A stretch of 64,000 nt of DNA from Brachionus plicatilis (lineage: Eukaryota > Rotifera > Eurotatoria > Ploima > Brachionidae), in NCBI GenBank assembly GCA_010279815.1, contig QEOQ01000180.1:2716292-2780291 (forward strand), in the 5' to 3' direction. The first letter of the stretch is position 1; each line of letters begins with the position of its first letter. The notes beneath the pieces are model-generated. The model worked only from the letters and a program-made list of their open reading frames with translations, searched no databases and was not told the origin of the DNA. Both the position numbers and the translations under genes were made by a program. Positions 59,473-64,000 of this stretch are shown here, piece after piece.

Positions 59473-62279
59473 GATCATCGGCCTTTCAAGCAAAATAAAC
59501 TGGTGAACTGACTAAATAAGCTAAGCACAATAGATTGATTTTTTTTAATATTTAATTTACTATTCCAGTTTTTAACTGATGAACCTCTAAAATTTTTAAG
59601 GTTTATTCAGTTGAAAATATTTAATTCGGACCTAAATATTAAATTTATTATGTACAAAATTAAAATTTTCATAGTTCACGAGACCGATTTTTTTTTAATT
59701 TTTATGACTTCAACAATTTTTTCAAAATAAAAGCTTTTAATTCTAAAAGTTCGCCTAAAGCAAACTAACTTTTTTAACTTAGATTATTTGTTCAATAAAT
59801 TAATTTATTTTAAAGTTTATTTTTTAGTCAAGTCTATCGATCAAATTAGCCAAACTTTAAATTTATGAAGCCAATTCAAATTTTTTATTGGAATAATAAA
59901 ATTTAAATACTTAAAAATTGTCTATCAGTTCTTAACTCAGAAAAATAAAGGTGTAATTTTTTTTTAATATTTTATGACTTTAAACAAGAAGATACCTCTA
60001 GCACTTACTACTATTATTTGAATAATGTATCTTTCACACTAGAGAACATTATCTTTTCAACACTAAAAAGATATCTGGTCTTTTTGACCTGATTGGTAAA
60101 AGTGTTATTCAAAATATTTTTGATTTGAATCTTGCATACTATGCTATAATTGTATAGTATATTACAAGTAATAAATTATAAACTATAATACTATAATTTA
60201 AACTATAATACTAATAAAGCACGCTTCATTTAACAGCGCGCTAGCATTGGTCGACTGACGGCCTTAAACTAATTTAAAATAAATAATAATATAATTTACT
60301 ACTTTTTTATCACAAACCTTTCAACAAAAATAAAACACCCTAGAATATTTGTAAAATGATCATTTTCCTCTAACCAATATTAATTACTAAGATTTAATAT
60401 TTATCAATTACTATGACATAACATTATTCCAATGTTTTAGGAACAAAATTTTTCTACGTAATAAAGATCAAAATATTTTATTTAATACTTTAGTTAACAT
60501 GCTTTAACTTGGTTGACAAATAAAGTTAAAGTTGTCAAACTCGTAAACTCGTGTTCACGACTCTAAGAGTAAAGCCCAAATCCAACCTTTTTTCTTTTAG
60601 AGTTAATTACATCGTTTCTATGTTATAAGAATTAAAATTTAATTTGCTAGAAAATACCCTGAATATGGGATATTTTCTAAAAATAGAGCCCAAATTTAAC
60701 TTTTACTCTAACAAAAAAATTGTCTTTGCTCTCAAAAAAAAAACTTTATTATTGATTTACTAAATTTTAAAGATCTGTCTATTGAAATTTCCCTAAAAAC
60801 ATCATTCACCCGTAGTCATGATACAAGAAGTCTGAAGCCTAATAATAATTTCGAATTATTAAGCCAGAATTTCAACGCTGGAACGACGAATATTTTTTAT
60901 ACCAAAATATACTGACCAAGTTTAATCTTAAAATTATCCTCAAGTGTTTCTATCTGAGACAGCATATTTCAAAAATGTTAAATTCTCAATATCAATTTAA
61001 ATTAATTATCCTAAAAATTAAAAAAATTAACTGCTGTAAAATATAATTCAAATTTAGGAGAGAGTCTTTAATTTGAATTAAAAAGTTGATAATTTGTAAA
61101 AATCAAAATCATGAAAAATTTAACAGAAGACCAACAAATTTAGCTTTTGATGATGATACTATCTAAATTTTTTCTATCTTTTAGACCTTTTTTGCATTTA
61201 AAATATTCATGTTAATTTTCTATTAAATTAGCATTCTCTCTATTGTTTTTAATCAATCTATTTGTTTTTTGTATCGATTCAAATTTGTTATCGGCATATA
61301 AAAATTAGAATTTTTTATAAAAAATCTTTAATTAATAAATTAAGCCAAAAGTTTCACTGTTTTTTTTAAACAAATAGAAGGTGATTTTTCTAAAATCATT
61401 AGATAACTCCCGACAGAATATTAAATACATCCCAGCTTTTTTCACAGGATATTTTTAGTAACAAGCAAATTTAACAATTCAAATATTAATTTAATCAAGT
61501 TTTTAAGTCTAAAATAATTATTTAGAATTTATTTTAATAAAATTTTTCCGTTTCAATTTTGCTATTACAATAGATTAATATTAAATTAAAGGTGAGAAGT
61601 TCTTTTCATTAAATTTATCCAATTTTTTTATATAGAATTCGACATTTATGTTTAAATTTAAAAATATCTTAGCGTTATTTGAAAGAAAGCTGAAAAATTT
61701 ATTTAGCAATTATTTAATAATAGAAATTTGTCAAAAACCAAATATATTAATAAGTAAAATAAAACATAATTAGTTCTTAATTTTTCTGCGAATTCCAAGG
61801 CCAATTTCGAACGCCAACAAATTAGCATTCTATTTATCAATTCTTTAAAAATTTTGCAAGCTTTTAAATAAAAAATTCTAAACTGGTCAGTTAATTTACG
61901 GTAAAATTTTAAAATAAAAAAAATATTTACCGTTGGAATACTTTGAAATTATTCTAAGTCTTAAAAATTTTTAAATTTGCAATGCACCAGACTTCAATGT
62001 TCACGTTCATGTTAAGAATCTAAAGTATATGCTAAATATTGCCATGTTACCATGACAATTTTATTAGAGCACATATTCAGTCTAATTCATAAATTAGGCG
62101 ATTAAATAAAATTCTCCATTAGTCTTAAAGCTGAGAATTTTTGAAAAAAATAAATCCGAAAAGAAATTTTTTTAGCTTTGAGTTTTTTTAAATTAAATTT
62201 TTTATCATTTTTAAAAAATTTTTTTTTTTAGAATTTTTGATTCTTTAAAATCTTTTCTAAAGTCTGGTTAAAAGCACCA
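59473..62279. other. 2.8-kb AT-rich spacer before CFAP97
   Basis: No coding similarity seen. Short tandem-like ACTATAATA words occur at about 60140-60215, just before a small less AT-rich patch (CAGCGCGCTAGCATTGGTCG). Confidence 0.5.
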
Positions 62280-63611
62280 ATGTCCAGAAGAGCATCAAAG
62301 AATTTATCCCTAAATTCCAGTGACGATGACGACACAGAGAGCACGCGATCATCCAAAATAACAAGTAAAGGAAATTCTTCTTCATCTTCCTCAGAAATAT
62401 CAGCTCATTCAAAAAGGCCAAAAAGTGTTGACAAAAAACAATACTCTCGTTCATCGAGTCGAACAAAAAAAAGCTCGGATGAAACATCATCGGAAAAGAG
62501 CCATATAAACCGACCAGCATCCAGACCCCAGTCAAATCTTAGAGTATCAGAGCAAAATTCTGAGTCGGATTCTGCGTCCGATTCCACTGTAAAAAAAAAC
62601 TATAAATCTAGCAATGAAAGCTTCGATAGGCCGAGAGACTCGAGGACCAGTGATCGCAAAAGACAAATCCTCAAGTCCTCATCGTCCTCAAGGTCTCGGT
62701 CCAATTCTCCTGCTGACTCGGAAAAAAAAGCCGATTCCGATTCGGATGTGGACTCTACAACAATGGGCTCATCAATTCTTAAAATCAAAATAGAAAGCAA
62801 GCCTCCAATTGATAAAGATAGACTCACTCGAAAGAGTCGGCAATCTTATTTCGAAAAACCGGACTCTGACTCCGAATCTGATTCAAAAATAAGCAGCAAC
62901 AGATCAAAAAATTCGAAAAAAATGAACTATGCTGTCGACACTGACTCTCAAGATTCTTGTAATGACATGACTGATGTCAGCTCATTATCAAGTCCAAAAG
63001 AAAAAAATAAAATTAATTTTATAAGTGATAAATATGACGAGGAAATGTCTGTGCAGAGAGGCCGAAGCACCTTTTATAGCGCCCTACACCAAAAAAGTAA
63101 CACCAGACCAAATTCGGTCAATTTCAATTTTACACAAAACAACCCCAATTCGACCGACTTTAGCGAAAAGACCTATGGCCGTGAGTTGATGCGCATTGAG
63201 GCTCAGCAAAGGCGGATGTTCAATGAGTTTTTGAAAGAAAACGGTGGCAAGAGTAGAATGATTGAACGGCCATTGAGACTCACTTCGTCGGCCATAAATC
63301 GCCAGCGCGATCAACAGAGGATTGAAAAAGAGAACCAGATGATACTCAAGCGGTTGCTGTCGGTCAAATCGTCCAAGGAAGTTAGAAGAGACAATCAACT
63401 AAAAGATTATGAGAAAATAATGGGAATTTCGGATCTAAATTTGACAAGAAACTCGGTAAAAAGTGGTTTGTCCACAAAACGAAGTCTAAAGTCAAGTGTT
63501 GCTAATAGTCGGGTCCCGAGTGCTAAATCAAATCGTCGTCAAACTCCATTTGAATATTCCAATCGAACATTTAGTTTGTCGCGTAAACCTGAATGGAATA
63601 GCAGATGGTAA
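62280..63611 (+). CDS. CFAP97: CFAP97 (hemingway) family ciliary protein
   Basis: Intronless 443-residue protein. The first 280 residues are a Ser/Lys/Asp/Arg-rich disordered region with repeated SDSDS-type acidic runs, as in vertebrate CFAP97. Around residues 300-380 lies the conserved family (KIAA1430-type) helix. It has GRELMRIEAQQRRMFNEFLK, then SSAINRQRDQQRIEKENQMI, LKRLLSVKSS and DYEKIMGI. This matches the pattern NRQ(K/R)xQxRIExEN..LLKRL..VKP of the family. Family members act in motile cilium and sperm flagellum construction (hemingway in fly, Cfap97d1 in mouse). The C-terminal 60 residues are basic and Ser-rich. AATAAA at 63698-63703. Confidence 0.88.
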   Translation: MSRRASKNLSLNSSDDDDTESTRSSKITSKGNSSSSSSEISAHSKRPKSVDKKQYSRSSSRTKKSSDETSSEKSHINRPASRPQSNLRVSEQNSESDSASDSTVKKNYKSSNESFDRPRDSRTSDRKRQILKSSSSSRSRSNSPADSEKKADSDSDVDSTTMGSSILKIKIESKPPIDKDRLTRKSRQSYFEKPDSDSESDSKISSNRSKNSKKMNYAVDTDSQDSCNDMTDVSSLSSPKEKNKINFISDKYDEEMSVQRGRSTFYSALHQKSNTRPNSVNFNFTQNNPNSTDFSEKTYGRELMRIEAQQRRMFNEFLKENGGKSRMIERPLRLTSSAINRQRDQQRIEKENQMILKRLLSVKSSKEVRRDNQLKDYEKIMGISDLNLTRNSVKSGLSTKRSLKSSVANSRVPSAKSNRRQTPFEYSNRTFSLSRKPEWNSRW

Positions 63612-64000
63612 AAGAGTCTACAGATTAGCGTTTTTAAATTGAAAAATTTTGTATCCATTTTTATAAATTTGAGTTTAAATTTTAGATAAATTTAATTAAT
63701 AAAATAAAAAAATTTTGAATTTTTTTTATTTCCTTAAGATTAAAAAATAAATAAACTAGGTTTTAATTTATTTAGATATGGTATCCAAAACTATAATCTC
63801 TAGTATTTAAAAATCTGCAGATTTTAAATTTTTTTCAAAGCTTAAATTTAATTGATTTGATTTGAATTTAATTTAATCAAATATTAAAATATTAAAACAA
63901 AATTCCCCGAAATAATCCAAATAGGCAATCGGAAAAATCAACTAAAATAAATGATTGCGATGTTCAAACTGCAGCGTGAAAACTAATTTAAAAATCATAA
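63612..64000. other. 3' flank of CFAP97 to window end
   Basis: 3' untranslated region and AT-rich spacer; nothing else recognised. Confidence 0.6.

Noticed and set aside
1..64000. CRISPR arrays, operons, Shine-Dalgarno sites
   Set aside because: The gene structure is eukaryotic throughout and no regularly spaced repeat array was seen.

Overview
This is an AT-rich nuclear window from an invertebrate animal, not a prokaryote. Genes carry many tiny GT-AG introns of about 40-70 nt, use ordinary AATAAA polyadenylation signals, and lie among long AT-rich spacers filled with decayed transposons. The intermediate filament protein has the long, lamin-like rod and lamin-tail domain typical of protostome cytoplasmic filaments. 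Together with compact introns and strong AT bias this suggests a rotifer such as a monogonont (Brachionus-like). That placement is inference, not proof.

Layout. 1-3.3 kb: gene-free spacer. 3.4-5.1 kb: intronless cytoplasmic intermediate filament gene, then a 499-base assembly gap. 7.1-8.3 kb: intronless COX15. 8.5-9.1 kb: a fully palindromic MITE. 10.7-15.9 kb, minus strand: 13-exon VPS11 with a GC-AG intron and a tRNA-derived SINE-like insert in its largest intron. 16.6-21.7 kb: transposon graveyard with broken non-LTR reverse transcriptases, a 1.2-kb palindrome and a MITE with a clear 8-bp target duplication. 22.0-23.3 kb (minus) and 29.2-30.7 kb (plus): two head-to-head PP2C phosphatase paralogs with identical intron positions. 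33.2-34.8 kb: 6-phosphogluconate dehydrogenase. 37.5-40.4 kb: 13-exon polycystin-2. 42.6-43.5 kb: Rab30-like GTPase with a 19-nt exon. 43.6-50.4 kb: a 1.6-1.75-kb inverted repeat enclosing an intronless single-pass membrane protein gene. 51-55 kb: another dead non-LTR element and a TA-flanked MITE. 56.3-56.9 kb (minus): small RASSF7-10-like Ras-association protein. 58.5-59.5 kb: NDFIP homolog. 62.3-63.6 kb: CFAP97 homolog.

The genes are unrelated housekeeping and cell-biology genes and do not form a pathway. VPS11, Rab30 and NDFIP share a membrane-trafficking theme, and polycystin-2 and CFAP97 share a ciliary theme, but nothing in the sequence shows co-regulation. I rebuilt exon structures by hand: reading phases agree across every junction of VPS11, both PP2Cs, PGD, PKD2, Rab30 and NDFIP. 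No CRISPR, operon or clearly new multi-gene system was found. The most unusual structure is the large inverted repeat around the orphan membrane-protein gene at 45.7-47.2 kb.
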